Below, piece by piece: positions 1 to 9,483 of a DNA stretch of 64,000 nt (positions are counted from its first letter, which is position 1; each line of letters begins with the position of its first letter). The stretch is taken from NCBI GenBank assembly GCA_963773465.1, contig CAVZBF010000001.1:1984001-2048000 (forward strand), in the 5' to 3' direction. Below the pieces are notes generated by a model that had not been told where the DNA came from, did no database searches, and worked only from the letters and a program-made list of their open reading frames with translations. This DNA comes from VBAS01 sp963773465 (GTDB lineage Bacteria > Bacteroidota > Bacteroidia > Chitinophagales > Chitinophagaceae). A program made the translations under genes and the position numbers.

Positions 1-562
1 TAATTCCAATTGCAGCGCCACCGCTGGCGTTCAATTCTACATCACCGCTTTCCTGCTGATAAACGAATTCAACAACATTAGTTCCTTCATATAATTTTAC
101 CTGGAAAGAAAGAGAAGGAGTAGTAGCCGCAAAATCCCATAAAACGTTTGCATATTGTAAAGTGAACACCCTGCTGCCTGCAACACCAGTTGTTGCATAA
201 GTTAAGTTAGAATTATTTACGAGGTGAATGTCTTCATACAATGGCGCAAGCTTCGGACGGTTGACACCGGTTGTAAGATTAGTTGTAGATGTTGTTAAAG
301 TGATATTAGTACCAAGAGCTGTCCAACCATTTGCGCTTGCAGAAATAGTTGTATAGCTGGTACCGTTATAAATAAAAGTAAAACCTATTGGCAATGCGTT
401 TGAAAAGCCATCATCAAAATCACCGGAAGTAATAACGGCCACGGTGCCTCCAACAAGTGGTGTGTAAGTACCGCTCTCAGCCTGGAAAGCATAGTTGGGC
501 GGCTGAGCATCCGAGCTGATGAATAAAATAAAACAAATTATAAGTGTAAATATTTTTCTCAT
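1..562 (-). CDS. Secreted protein, N-terminal part only (runs off left edge)
   Basis: An open frame reads leftward from ATG at 562 to the window edge without a stop, giving about 187 residues of a longer protein. It opens with a typical signal peptide (MRKIFTLIICFILFISSDAQ) and continues as a Gly/Thr/Asn-rich beta-sandwich-like sequence with phrases such as SANGWTALG and LWDFAATTPSLSFQVKLYEG. That composition is common in Bacteroidota surface proteins that end in a T9SS sorting domain, but the C-terminus lies outside the window. The gene lies 88 bp beyond the end of the Asp-box protein on the same strand, so the two could be cotranscribed. The coding call is confident; the function is unknown. 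Confidence 0.75.
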   Translation of the reverse strand, partial: MRKIFTLIICFILFISSDAQPPNYAFQAESGTYTPLVGGTVAVITSGDFDDGFSNALPIGFTFIYNGTSYTTISASANGWTALGTNITLTTSTTNLTTGVNRPKLAPLYEDIHLVNNSNLTYATTGVAGSRVFTLQYANVLWDFAATTPSLSFQVKLYEGTNVVEFVYQQESGDVELNASGGAAIGI

Positions 563-650
563 GGTTACCGATTTGTTGTTTGGGTTTAAAATTTCAGGGA
601 ATTTCTGCTTATGAAAAACAGGAGGTTGATGGCTCAACCTCCTGCTGTAT

Positions 651-3600
651 TTATTTTTTCAATATGGTTTTTACGAGCTTGGTTCCAGGGTAGCTTACTT
701 TCAGTACATACACTCCACTGGAAAGAATACCATCTGTATTGATCGTGAAGGTTGAAACCTGGCTTGGTCCAATATAGCGTTTTACGAATGCGCCTTTTGC
801 ATCAAAGAAATCAAACACCACTACTGTGTTTGTTGCCGGGCGGGACAATCGTGCCACGATATAATTTGTAAATGGATTTGGTGAAATAAACAATCGTTGC
901 GGTGCATCATCTTTCTTAATGAATATCGTATTGCTGTACAATATATATCCGTCGCTATGCTGCATTTTTATCCTGTAATAATTGTATTGCACATTTTCAG
1001 GATCAGTAAAATTATAACTGCTTGAGGAAAGCTTATTACCTGAAGCCTGCAGCGTGCCGATACGATGGAATGCAGTGCCATCATAAGATTTTTCTATTTC
1101 AAACACGCTGCTGTTTATTTCAGCAGATGTTGTCCATGTAAGATTGATATTAGTTCCGGAGATCTGGCCGCTAAGAACAAGCAGCGTATTCATTCTTCCT
1201 GCCACACCAAAACCATACCCTGAGAAACCGGTTTCAAAAATACCGGACAATGTATAATAGTTTGGACCAAATGATCTCTTCACAGCATCTATTACTTTAA
1301 TTGTTCCTGCACCATCGGGTTGTGCATTTGCCGGTGTTACATTGCTTATTCTTGATGGCAGTTTTATTATTTGAATGCTATCCCATGGTTTGCCTGTCGC
1401 AGCTTCCCATCCTTCTTTTTCCGCTTTAGTAAAATAGAATGTTACTTCATACCTGCCTGTAGCATTGTTAGTAGTCGGTAAAATGCGGAAGGTTTTATCC
1501 ATAACGTAATTGCCAGGATTATTATTCCAGAATTGTTTAACACCTGTGCCTGCCCTGTCGATGATCACTTGCGTACATCCATAATTGTGATCTGATAAGT
1601 TCAATACTCTTGCCATGATCTGGCCACTGCTTGTATAATAGAACAGGTCATTCTTTGCACCAAGAGATTCTGTTTTCTCACTGTTCAACGCTGTAGCAAC
1701 CGGATCACCAAACGTTGCTGCAAAGGTTGTGTTCACACGGTTATCATCAAGGAATGCTGCAGCAAGAAGACAACCTGCACCGGTGGCTGTTGTATGATTT
1801 GAATAAACAGATGCCCTGATGCCCGTTCCAAATGCAGCTGCTTTTCCTTCTACTACATCCGTTACGCCTTCTGCGGTACCTCCCGTATTATCAAAGCAGA
1901 ATTGTATAACAACATTTGATGTTCCGTCCCAAACAAATGGTGTAGAGAAATTAATTGTGTTCTCGCCAGCCACTGTTGAATAATCTCCGGAATATGCTTG
2001 CGTATAAGGAATGCCTGAAATAAAACCTGCAGCAAGGGTTACTTTATACGTATTCGCAATTTGTACAGAGAAATTTTTAAATGGCTGTGTAGTATTTTTT
2101 GTTTTTACTTTTAGTTTAATTGAATTAATGGTCGCTCCAATTGTTATACCTGAAGCCTGTAATTCCGAAGCCCTGTACAACACTTGCAACCTGTGCTTAA
2201 GTTTTGTTCCGTCAAATGGTGTGTTCAGGCTTGTCATGTCGGTTGTGTAATTTCCAATGGTGTAATTATTGGTACCAAATGGAACCGGCGCCCTGTCATT
2301 ATCATTTATTGTAAATACATGTGCATTCACTGGCCCCGAAATTGCATCTGTGGTTCCGGAAATTGTATAGTTTAATGTAAATGATTCCGGTGATTCAATC
2401 TCTGTATCATCGTATATCCGTATTGTAATAGGTCTTAAAACCATAAGTCCATTTGGAAATACATGCGTAGTAGATGGGTTTGAGAAATTTCCGTTGGTTG
2501 TAAAATCAAAATCAACTCCACGCACTGCAGTGGCTCCTGCAGCTACATTATATGTAACAGTAGCATCACCAGCAGGATCATTTACAATACCTGTATTGAT
2601 AATATAATCTTTATAGTTACGGCAACCAACAGTTCCTGAAGTTTGTTCTGTTACGACTGACGAAGGAAGGACAAAACTGATCTCAGGGGTTGCGGGCGGT
2701 ATTCTTGCCGTAAATAATCCCCTTCCATAAGTTGACGCTACAACTGTATTGTCACTGCTGCGCATTCTTAGCATTGCAATACGTGTTGTTGGTAAACCCG
2801 GATCAGGCAACCACACAGTACTGCTTCCATTTATCTGGTCGGTAGCCCATACACCCGTTTCTGTTGCGAGATACATTTTATTATTATTGGCCGGATCAAA
2901 CAATGCCCACCATACAGGCATGTCTGGTAAATTACCGTCAATATTTGTCCACGTAGTACCGCCATCGTTTGTTACCCAAACCTGGGCGACACCAAAACTT
3001 GAATATGTGACAGCAAGATTGTTATCGGACGAACCCACATTTACACTGCGAATAAAACCTGCAGGAAAACCTGCACCTGAAATATTTGTCGCAGTTGGCG
3101 TTGCTGCATTAGCGTTATCAACTCTCACTATTCTTCCGCCATTGGTGCCCAGGAATAACCTGTTCGGTGTATGTGGTGAAATTTTTAGTGAGCCGATCTG
3201 GGCACCATTCAATGCAGTTATGGTTACGGTATTCGATGCAGTAGCCGTATTGATATTCGGCCATCTTAATAATGTATTGGCATTATGGCATGCATATAAA
3301 ATATTTTGTGCATCATCAATTGCATACGGGTTTACAAACATACCGATAGAGCCGCTTATATTGTTTGATTGCCACGTTGCACCGCCATTGGTACTTCTTC
3401 TATATTGATTGTATACATAGCTGGCCATTTGAATATTCGGATCCTGCTGGTTCATCCACACATGCATACCATCACCACCGGTTACTTCAATAGAATAACT
3501 AAGACCGGGATTTTTCAATTGATGCGTTCCATTGTCCTGTGCACCTGCAAGTAAATACGGCGAGCCGGCGGCAGGATGAATATCCGCACCGTAAAATTGT

Positions 3601-5096
3601 TTAAGACCAAGATTCCTGTTTTTATCAACCCAGATAACTCCGCCATCGGTAGAATAAAAAACTCCTCCATCACATCCAATTACGATCTGGCTTTGATTTC
3701 CTCTTTTCCACCAATGAATATAATGATGATCAGCATGTACATAAGGAATAGTGGTAACCCAAAATGTTGCCCTTGTCCATGTAGCGCCACCATTTATTGA
3801 ACGATATGCATCAAGACCGCCACACATTAATTCATTTGAATTGTCCGGATTGATTGCTAAGACCGCATTATACCAGCCTTGTCCGCTTAAAACACCTCCC
3901 GGCATTATCGTTGTATTTTGCTTTACCCATGTAGCGCCACCATCAACTGATTTATAACAACTGTCCGCATTCGCAGCCGCATTTACCGCTACTGCATATA
4001 CAACATCTCCCAACGCAGCCATTTCATAACGACCAACAGCCAAACCGGATTGACGAATACCTGTGGCTAATGTCCAGCCCGCAGACTGTGTTACAGTTGC
4101 GGGAATATTAGTGGTGTATATTCTTACGAGGGTTGTACCGCCAGTGGCGTAACCAAAAGTTGCAACCAATTTACCTGTACTTGTATATTCTATGTCGGTA
4201 CAGGTAGCACTGGCTGTTGCAGTACCTTGTGCAGTAGGAGTAATATTTGTCCATGTAGTTCCGCCATCTGTTGACCGGGCAAGACCGGTTGTATTTAATG
4301 CCGGCGTTGCAGTTGTTCTTGAAGCGAGATAAATATTTCCTGCAGGGTCACAAATTATTTTCCAGTTACGAATATAGTTTATCGTAGAAGGTAACTGCTG
4401 CCATGTTTCCCCTTTGTCTGTAGACTTCCACACGCCAAATCCGAAATGTGCATCGGCATTGCTTGACGCTTCACCGGTAGAAAAGTACATTACGTTTGGA
4501 TTCGTAGGATCCTGGCAAATAGAAGATATCGCCATGTTATCGAAATAATCATTTACAATTTTCCAGTTAGGAAAATTGGAAAGAAAATTCGTGGTCTTCC
4601 ACACACCGCCCGAAACACCACCAACAATAGCAGTATTGCCTGAAGGATCATTTAATGTGTCAACCAATACGGCTGCCATTCTTCCTGAAGTATAAAGATC
4701 ATTACCACGGGTATTTCCATTACTTGGACCGACGGAATCATAAATCGGTCCACGCTCCTGCCAGAGCATGATCGATGATATTCTGCCTGCCGCTCTTGCA
4801 TTAATAACTGAATCCCTCAAAAAATGTGTGTACTGTAAAGCACTGTTCAATCTTGTATAAGGAACATACCCAAGAGCTGGATCAACCATCCAGTCAAATT
4901 CCTGTTGATCACGGCCAGCAGGGCCGTCATATCCATCTTTCTCATCATCTTCATCTTTACCTTCATGTTCTTCTTCACTTGTAGCAACCACAAATGGAAC
5001 ACGATGAGAATATTTGTCCTGGGATAAATTAAAATAGGCAGTACATGCTGCAATAAACAAAGAAACCGTAATGAAAACGGGGTAGAGTTTTCTCAT
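651..5096 (-). CDS. Large secreted Asp-box beta-propeller protein with Calx-beta and T9SS sorting domain
   Basis: 1481 aa. A signal sequence (residues 1-20, ending LFIAAC, lipobox-like) is followed by a very acidic linker (about 42-65). Residues about 130-800 form a sortilin/BNR-type propeller. At least seven Asp-box motifs are visible, for example STDKGETW, STDGGTTW, SVDGGATW, SINGGATW, STNGGATW and TNDGGTTW. Residues about 830-940 look like a Calx-beta domain (VRGVDFDF..., DDTEIESPESFTLNY). A further beta-rich region follows, then a C-terminal segment with SPNPF, GVYVLKVSYPGTKLVKTILKK-like features typical of T9SS type A sorting. It is probably secreted through T9SS and attached to the surface. 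Substrate unknown: Asp-box propellers occur in sialidases, xyloglucanases and adhesins, and I see no catalytic signature for any of them. The lipobox may be fortuitous. Confidence 0.88.
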   Translation of the reverse strand: MRKLYPVFITVSLFIAACTAYFNLSQDKYSHRVPFVVATSEEEHEGKDEDDEKDGYDGPAGRDQQEFDWMVDPALGYVPYTRLNSALQYTHFLRDSVINARAAGRISSIMLWQERGPIYDSVGPSNGNTRGNDLYTSGRMAAVLVDTLNDPSGNTAIVGGVSGGVWKTTNFLSNFPNWKIVNDYFDNMAISSICQDPTNPNVMYFSTGEASSNADAHFGFGVWKSTDKGETWQQLPSTINYIRNWKIICDPAGNIYLASRTTATPALNTTGLARSTDGGTTWTNITPTAQGTATASATCTDIEYTSTGKLVATFGYATGGTTLVRIYTTNIPATVTQSAGWTLATGIRQSGLAVGRYEMAALGDVVYAVAVNAAANADSCYKSVDGGATWVKQNTTIMPGGVLSGQGWYNAVLAINPDNSNELMCGGLDAYRSINGGATWTRATFWVTTIPYVHADHHYIHWWKRGNQSQIVIGCDGGVFYSTDGGVIWVDKNRNLGLKQFYGADIHPAAGSPYLLAGAQDNGTHQLKNPGLSYSIEVTGGDGMHVWMNQQDPNIQMASYVYNQYRRSTNGGATWQSNNISGSIGMFVNPYAIDDAQNILYACHNANTLLRWPNINTATASNTVTITALNGAQIGSLKISPHTPNRLFLGTNGGRIVRVDNANAATPTATNISGAGFPAGFIRSVNVGSSDNNLAVTYSSFGVAQVWVTNDGGTTWTNIDGNLPDMPVWWALFDPANNNKMYLATETGVWATDQINGSSTVWLPDPGLPTTRIAMLRMRSSDNTVVASTYGRGLFTARIPPATPEISFVLPSSVVTEQTSGTVGCRNYKDYIINTGIVNDPAGDATVTYNVAAGATAVRGVDFDFTTNGNFSNPSTTHVFPNGLMVLRPITIRIYDDTEIESPESFTLNYTISGTTDAISGPVNAHVFTINDNDRAPVPFGTNNYTIGNYTTDMTSLNTPFDGTKLKHRLQVLYRASELQASGITIGATINSIKLKVKTKNTTQPFKNFSVQIANTYKVTLAAGFISGIPYTQAYSGDYSTVAGENTINFSTPFVWDGTSNVVIQFCFDNTGGTAEGVTDVVEGKAAAFGTGIRASVYSNHTTATGAGCLLAAAFLDDNRVNTTFAATFGDPVATALNSEKTESLGAKNDLFYYTSSGQIMARVLNLSDHNYGCTQVIIDRAGTGVKQFWNNNPGNYVMDKTFRILPTTNNATGRYEVTFYFTKAEKEGWEAATGKPWDSIQIIKLPSRISNVTPANAQPDGAGTIKVIDAVKRSFGPNYYTLSGIFETGFSGYGFGVAGRMNTLLVLSGQISGTNINLTWTTSAEINSSVFEIEKSYDGTAFHRIGTLQASGNKLSSSSYNFTDPENVQYNYYRIKMQHSDGYILYSNTIFIKKDDAPQRLFISPNPFTNYIVARLSRPATNTVVVFDFFDAKGAFVKRYIGPSQVSTFTINTDGILSSGVYVLKVSYPGTKLVKTILKK

Positions 5097-5244
5097 GTGC
5101 AGTTAAATTTTGGAAGCCGAAAGTTAAGTAATTATAATATACACGGTCAGATAACCAGCCACAATTTTATGGTTGGTTTACAGATTTTTTGGACGAGACG
5201 TCTTATAAAAGCCTTCGGTGCCTGAAAGATTGATTTGACGAGTA

Positions 5245-5748
5245 TTATTTACGATTATAATCATCCTGAAGCCGGGTAATATCGTCTTCATCACTTGGAT
5301 CAGATTCATCAGTATGCTGCCAGATCTCAGCAACTATACCCCATTCATTCATGCCGATAAGCCGGTGCCGTTTTCCTGTCGGGAGCTTTATAATATCTCC
5401 GTTATTTAAGATATGGGTATGTGTCTGTTGATCAGTATCACTTGTCGCAACGCTAACCTTATCGCTAATGCATTTCCAAATCTCTGCACGACGGCGATGA
5501 AATTGCCAGCTCAATCTTTTTTGCGGCGCAACAATTAAAATTTTCGGACTAAGCTTATTGGTGATCTTTATTTCATCTAAATTTTCTTCCGGGAAAAAAT
5601 GTTTTGCGAACTGCACAGCTTGTGATTCATCAATTACAAAAAATCCACCCCAGGGACGGGATTCGTCTTTGTCGACTATTGTAAAGTTTGCATCGGCGAG
5701 CAGTGATGCTACTTTTTTAAACACTTCTTTTTGGTTTTCCATTTTCAA
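5245..5748 (-). CDS. Cupin protein, type II mannose-6-phosphate isomerase-like
   Basis: 167 aa with a single cupin fold. Visible features are RPWGG near residue 27, SWQFHRRRAEIW (about 85), GDIIKLPTGKRHRL (about 117) and an acidic C-terminus with ESDPSDEDDITRLQDDY. This is the signature of the small Bacteroidota proteins often annotated as phosphoheptose isomerase or mannose-6-phosphate isomerase type 2. The His and Glu of the HRRRAEIW motif and the later His are the likely metal ligands. It probably acts in the cytoplasm on sugar phosphates, perhaps for envelope polysaccharide. Two start codons two residues apart (MKM) are equally plausible. It is not part of the xylan operon, being separated from it by an unrelated gene. 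Confidence 0.8.
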   Translation of the reverse strand: MKMENQKEVFKKVASLLADANFTIVDKDESRPWGGFFVIDESQAVQFAKHFFPEENLDEIKITNKLSPKILIVAPQKRLSWQFHRRRAEIWKCISDKVSVATSDTDQQTHTHILNNGDIIKLPTGKRHRLIGMNEWGIVAEIWQHTDESDPSDEDDITRLQDDYNRK

Positions 5749-5820
5749 GAATAACTTTAAGATTTAATCCTGTTTGGGTTTACAAAATAAAGTAATTCTG
5801 TCCTCAAATGAATTCAATTT

Positions 5821-6321
5821 TTACCTCTCACAAAATTTTAATGAATCAATGGTTTGAAGTGTACTTAATTTAGGACTAAACATCATCTTTAGAGTATCAA
5901 CTCGAAAAGGTATAAACTTTTCAAAGAAAGCTTTAAAGCAACCTGTGTCTTCTCTTGCATCAATATAAGTTTGACCCAACATGTATCCTTTGACTTTGGC
6001 TCCGCCCCTTCTATAAATGCATGATTCCGGGTTTTCGCGAATGGTCACGAACTTTTGATCTTTATAGACAATCAAAATATCATAAGTCGTATCATTTTTT
6101 ACCCCTTGAATTATGGCAGATTGTAAGTTCTTCGAGGAAAACATCACACCAATAGGAAAAAATCTCTCCTCATAATTTTCCAAATTGAAGGGTAATAGCT
6201 TCTTAAGATCCTTTTTTGATATTGTTTCTTCTGACTCTATTTTTTTAAATAGCTCATTATCCTTCTGCGGGGTTGCCAACCATAAATATAGAGAAGCAAA
6301 TGAAAAAAGAATCGATTTCAT
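5821..6321 (-). CDS. Hypothetical exported protein
   Basis: 166 aa that I do not recognise. A short hydrophobic N-terminus (MKSILFSFASLYLWLATPQ) suggests export. The rest is a mixed alpha/beta sequence rich in Lys and Phe, with two Cys (in PESCIYRRGG and DTGCFKAF) that could form a disulfide outside the cytoplasm, and a third near the C-terminus (KFCER). There is no lipobox, repeat or membrane segment after the N-terminus. It is 69 bp downstream of the uxuA remnant on the same strand, but nothing links it to xylan use. The coding call rests on the intact frame and plausible signal peptide. Confidence 0.6.
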   Translation of the reverse strand: MKSILFSFASLYLWLATPQKDNELFKKIESEETISKKDLKKLLPFNLENYEERFFPIGVMFSSKNLQSAIIQGVKNDTTYDILIVYKDQKFVTIRENPESCIYRRGGAKVKGYMLGQTYIDAREDTGCFKAFFEKFIPFRVDTLKMMFSPKLSTLQTIDSLKFCER

Positions 6322-6390
6322 ATTAAGGCTATGGTTTAAATTAATCTTAATACGAATAATACCTTCACGATATTTTACCAGGAGTAAATT

Positions 6391-7559
6391 TTAACCTAAA
6401 GCTTTGCTGAGCCCATACTCAAGCCCTCTCAATTCCGCAAGCCCTCTCAATCTTCCAATAGCAGAATAACCGGGATAAGTTTTCTTTTTCAGATCATCCA
6501 GCATTTGATGTCCATGATCCGGCCGCATAGGAATAGAAATATTTCTTCGCTTTTGCATCAGCAAAATTTCTTTTATCACTCTCATACATATTGGTATCGC
6601 CATCGAGATGATCGGCTTCATAAAAATTTCCTTCGGCATCTCTTTTTGTATTTCGCAAATGAAGAAAATGAACATGATCACCAAATCGTTTTAGCATTTT
6701 CACAAGATCATTATCTGGTCGTACACCAAATGATCCGGTACAAAAACATAAACCATTTGCCGGCGATGGAGCGGCATTTAAAAGTTCTGCAGCATCCTGT
6801 TCTGTACTTACAATTCTTGGTAAACCCAAAACCGGATAAGGAGGATCATCAGGATGAATGGCCATTTTCAATCCGCATTCTTCCGCAACCGGAACTACTT
6901 GTTGTAAAAAATAAAAAAGATGTTCTTTTAATTTTTTTGCATCGATATGCTTCATATGTTTTTAATGCCGCTAAAATTTGCTCTTCGGTAAATGGTTCTT
7001 CACTGCCCGGTAATCCAAGCAATGCATTTCGAAAAAGAGTTTCTTCTTCTTCATCTGTCATAGATTTCAATCGCTGTTTTGCTTTTTTGATTTCCTCATC
7101 AGAATAATCTTTTTCGCACCGGGTCTTTTTAATAAAAAAAGATCAAATGCAACAAATGCAGACTTTTCAAACCGTAACGCTTTGCTGCCATCAGGCATCG
7201 GGTAAGAAATATCCGTTCGCATCCAATCCAGTATCGGCATAAAATTGTAGGTCACTACTTTCAATCCGCATTGTGCCACATTGCGAAGACTTTGTTTATA
7301 ATTTTCTATATGCTGTTTGTAATTGCCGGTTTGTTTTTTTATGTCTTCACTTACCGGCAGGCTTTCAATCACAGTCCATGTCATACCGGCTTCTTCAATA
7401 TCATTTCTTCTTTTATTGATCTCTTCTAATGGTCCAAACTTCGCCAACAGGAACATGATGCAGGGCAGTAACAACACCTGCGCAACCTGCCTGTCTTATA
7501 TCCGATAAACTTACCGGGTCATTTGGCCCGAACCATCGCATTGTTTGATGCATTAACAT
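6391..7559 (-). pseudogene. uxuA: Mannonate dehydratase, frame broken at about four places
   Basis: D-mannonate dehydratase turns D-mannonate into 2-keto-3-deoxygluconate in glucuronate catabolism. Joining frames from ATG at 7559 gives a nearly full-length UxuA (about 390 aa): MRWFGPNDPVSLSDIRQAG, then EEINKRRNDIEEAGMTW, WMRTDISYPMPDGS, KMAIHPDDPPYPVLGLPRIV, CFCTGSFGVRPDNDL, HVHFLHLRNT, and MRPDHGHQMLDD to the stop at 6391. Frame changes fall near 7437 (extra base), about 7115 (one base short in an A5 run), about 6955 and about 6560 (extra bases). Sequence between the breaks is highly conserved, with metal-binding His and Asp residues present. It is the last gene of the leftward xylan operon, where methylglucuronate side chains would be degraded. 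Whether it is truly dead or mis-sequenced cannot be decided here. Confidence 0.88.
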
Positions 7560-7616
7560 CTCGTACTTTTTTATTAATGTAAAAGTATTATGAAGTAAGG
7601 ACTATTCATTGAAAGG

Positions 7617-7659
7617 ATAATAATCAATAATTATTAATTTAATAATTATTGATTATTAT
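7617..7659. repeat. 43-bp perfect AT-rich palindrome
   Basis: The 21-bp arms are exact reverse complements around a single central T at 7638. Apart from one C/G pair the arms are A and T. It lies between the stop of the symporter (7680) and the start of uxuA (7559), so in mRNA it would form a long hairpin separating the last two genes of the leftward operon. It could be an mRNA-stability or attenuation element or a protein-binding site. There is no clear T-run to make it a standard terminator. Confidence 0.7.
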
Positions 7660-7679
7660 GATGAGTTTAATTTTTACGA

Positions 7680-9453
7680 TCAGCCCGTAAAATACATATA
7701 CATAGCAATGATCGCTGCGATCATTAATATTGAAAGGGTCACATCTTTCCAATTCCAGCTTGCACGGTTTTCCATTCTGTCTTGCTGGTGTTAACGTTGA
7801 AAATGTAAGACCGCTGATCTTTGCATAATCAGGTGGTTTTGTTGCATAGCTTACAACCAGGAATACAATAATGCAAACAATAGTAATTAAAAGACTATAA
7901 TATTGGAAGAAAATATTATTAACTATCCAAAGGAATGAACCTTCTGTCATAAGCGGCGCCTCCCAGTTTAACAGGTGTATCTACGATCAGCCGGAACAAT
8001 CCCATTACAAATCCTGTGAGCAGTGTTGCCAGGCAACCCGGGCCATTTACCCGTTTCATAAATACTCCAAAAAAGAAAACAACAAATATTGGTGGCGCTA
8101 GATAGGCCTGTATACCTTGCAAATAATCATACAATCCTTTTGCTCCCTGTATCACAGGTATCCAAAGCAGTCCTGATAATTACCATCACAACTGTAGCAA
8201 CACGACCTACCCGAACCAATTGGCTTGTGATGCCTTTGGTCTGAGCTTTGAATAAAAATCCATCGTGAAGAGATGATGAAGAAGCATTGAATACACCGGC
8301 CAATGCACTCATCAATGCAGCCAGTAATCCTGCAACCACAATACCTCTTACACCCACCGGAAGCACATGCGTCACTAACAATGGGAATGCCGCCTTGTGC
8401 ACGCTTCGCTGATTCACAGTTACATCCGTTTGCATCAAATAATTCTTTTTGAATATCGGCGTTGATTCCGCTTTTTGCCAATGCAAAACATATCATCCCG
8501 GGAATAATAAAAAGAAAAACAGGAGTAAGTTTTAGAAAGCCGGCGAATATAGATACCCCGTCTTGCTTCCTTTATCATTCGGCGCTCCTAATATACGTTG
8601 CACAATATACTGGTCGGTACACCAATACCATAAACCAATAATCGGTGCACAAAACAGCATGCCCGGCCATGGATATTTATCATTAAAATACCAGGCTTGC
8701 CTTCCTGCTTCTTTTACCGGGCGCCCATGTGCTTTCCACTCCTTCCGGCACAACAGGTTTCCATAAATTAAACATTTCGCTTCCGCATATTTCTCTTCAG
8801 TTTATCCCATCCACCCAATGCTTCCAAACCATAATAGGTTACAAATATGAGCCCCGATAATTTTTACAAATGTTTGAAGTGTTTCCGTATAAACAACTGC
8901 TCTTAATCCACCAATGATTGTGTAGATACCGGTTAATATAATCAATAGAATGGAACCGATCCAGAATGTATCCATTCCCATGAAATTTATTTCCGGCAAC
9001 AATGCCCGGAATACAACACCGCCTGCAAAAATGCCAACCGCAATTTTAGTGAGGATATATGCAATACAGATGAAATAATGGAAAGAACAGTTCTTGCCTT
9101 TGGAGTAAATCTTCTTTCCAAAAACTCAGGCATGGTAAAAACTTTTGACCGCATAAAAAATGGTCCCATTACCCAGCCCAATACCAGCAGACACCATGCA
9201 TGCAATTCATAATGGCCAATGCAACACCATCTGTTGCACCTGAACCTGCCAGACCAACAAGATGTTCTGATCCGATATTGGATGCAAAGATGGAAGCGCC
9301 GACAACAAACCAGCCAAGATGGCGACCGGCAAGAAAATAATCATCAGCTGAGGTTTTATCTTTCTTTTTTACAGCCCACCAGGAAATACCGGCAATAATG
9401 GCGAAATAAAATAAGATAATGGCCCAGTCTAACCCGGTTAGATAAGTATTCAT
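7680..9453 (-). pseudogene. Sodium/sugar symporter (SSS family), many frame breaks
   Basis: The gene opens at 9453 with MNTYLTGLDWAIILFYFAI and ends with MYMYFTG and TGA at 7680-7682. Reading across frames recovers an SGLT-like protein: SADDYFLAGR and SNIGSEHLVGLAGSGA in the N-terminal third, TMPEFLERRF, IYTIIGGLRAVVYTETLQ, GLWYWCTDQYIVQRIL, AGLLAALMSALAGVFNASSS, and a hydrophobic C-terminus with QAYLAPPIFVVFF. These are sodium-site and sugar-path motifs of the solute:sodium symporter family. I count roughly ten or more single-base frame changes (for example near 9215, 9080, 8850, 8560, 8400, 8270, 8150, 7940 and 7790). It sits 30 bp after xylA and would import xylose, xylo-oligosaccharide or uronate across the inner membrane. 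Substrate is inferred from context only. Confidence 0.88.
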
Positions 9454-9483
9454 AGCAGTTGTTTAGAGTTTTAAAAATTACTG

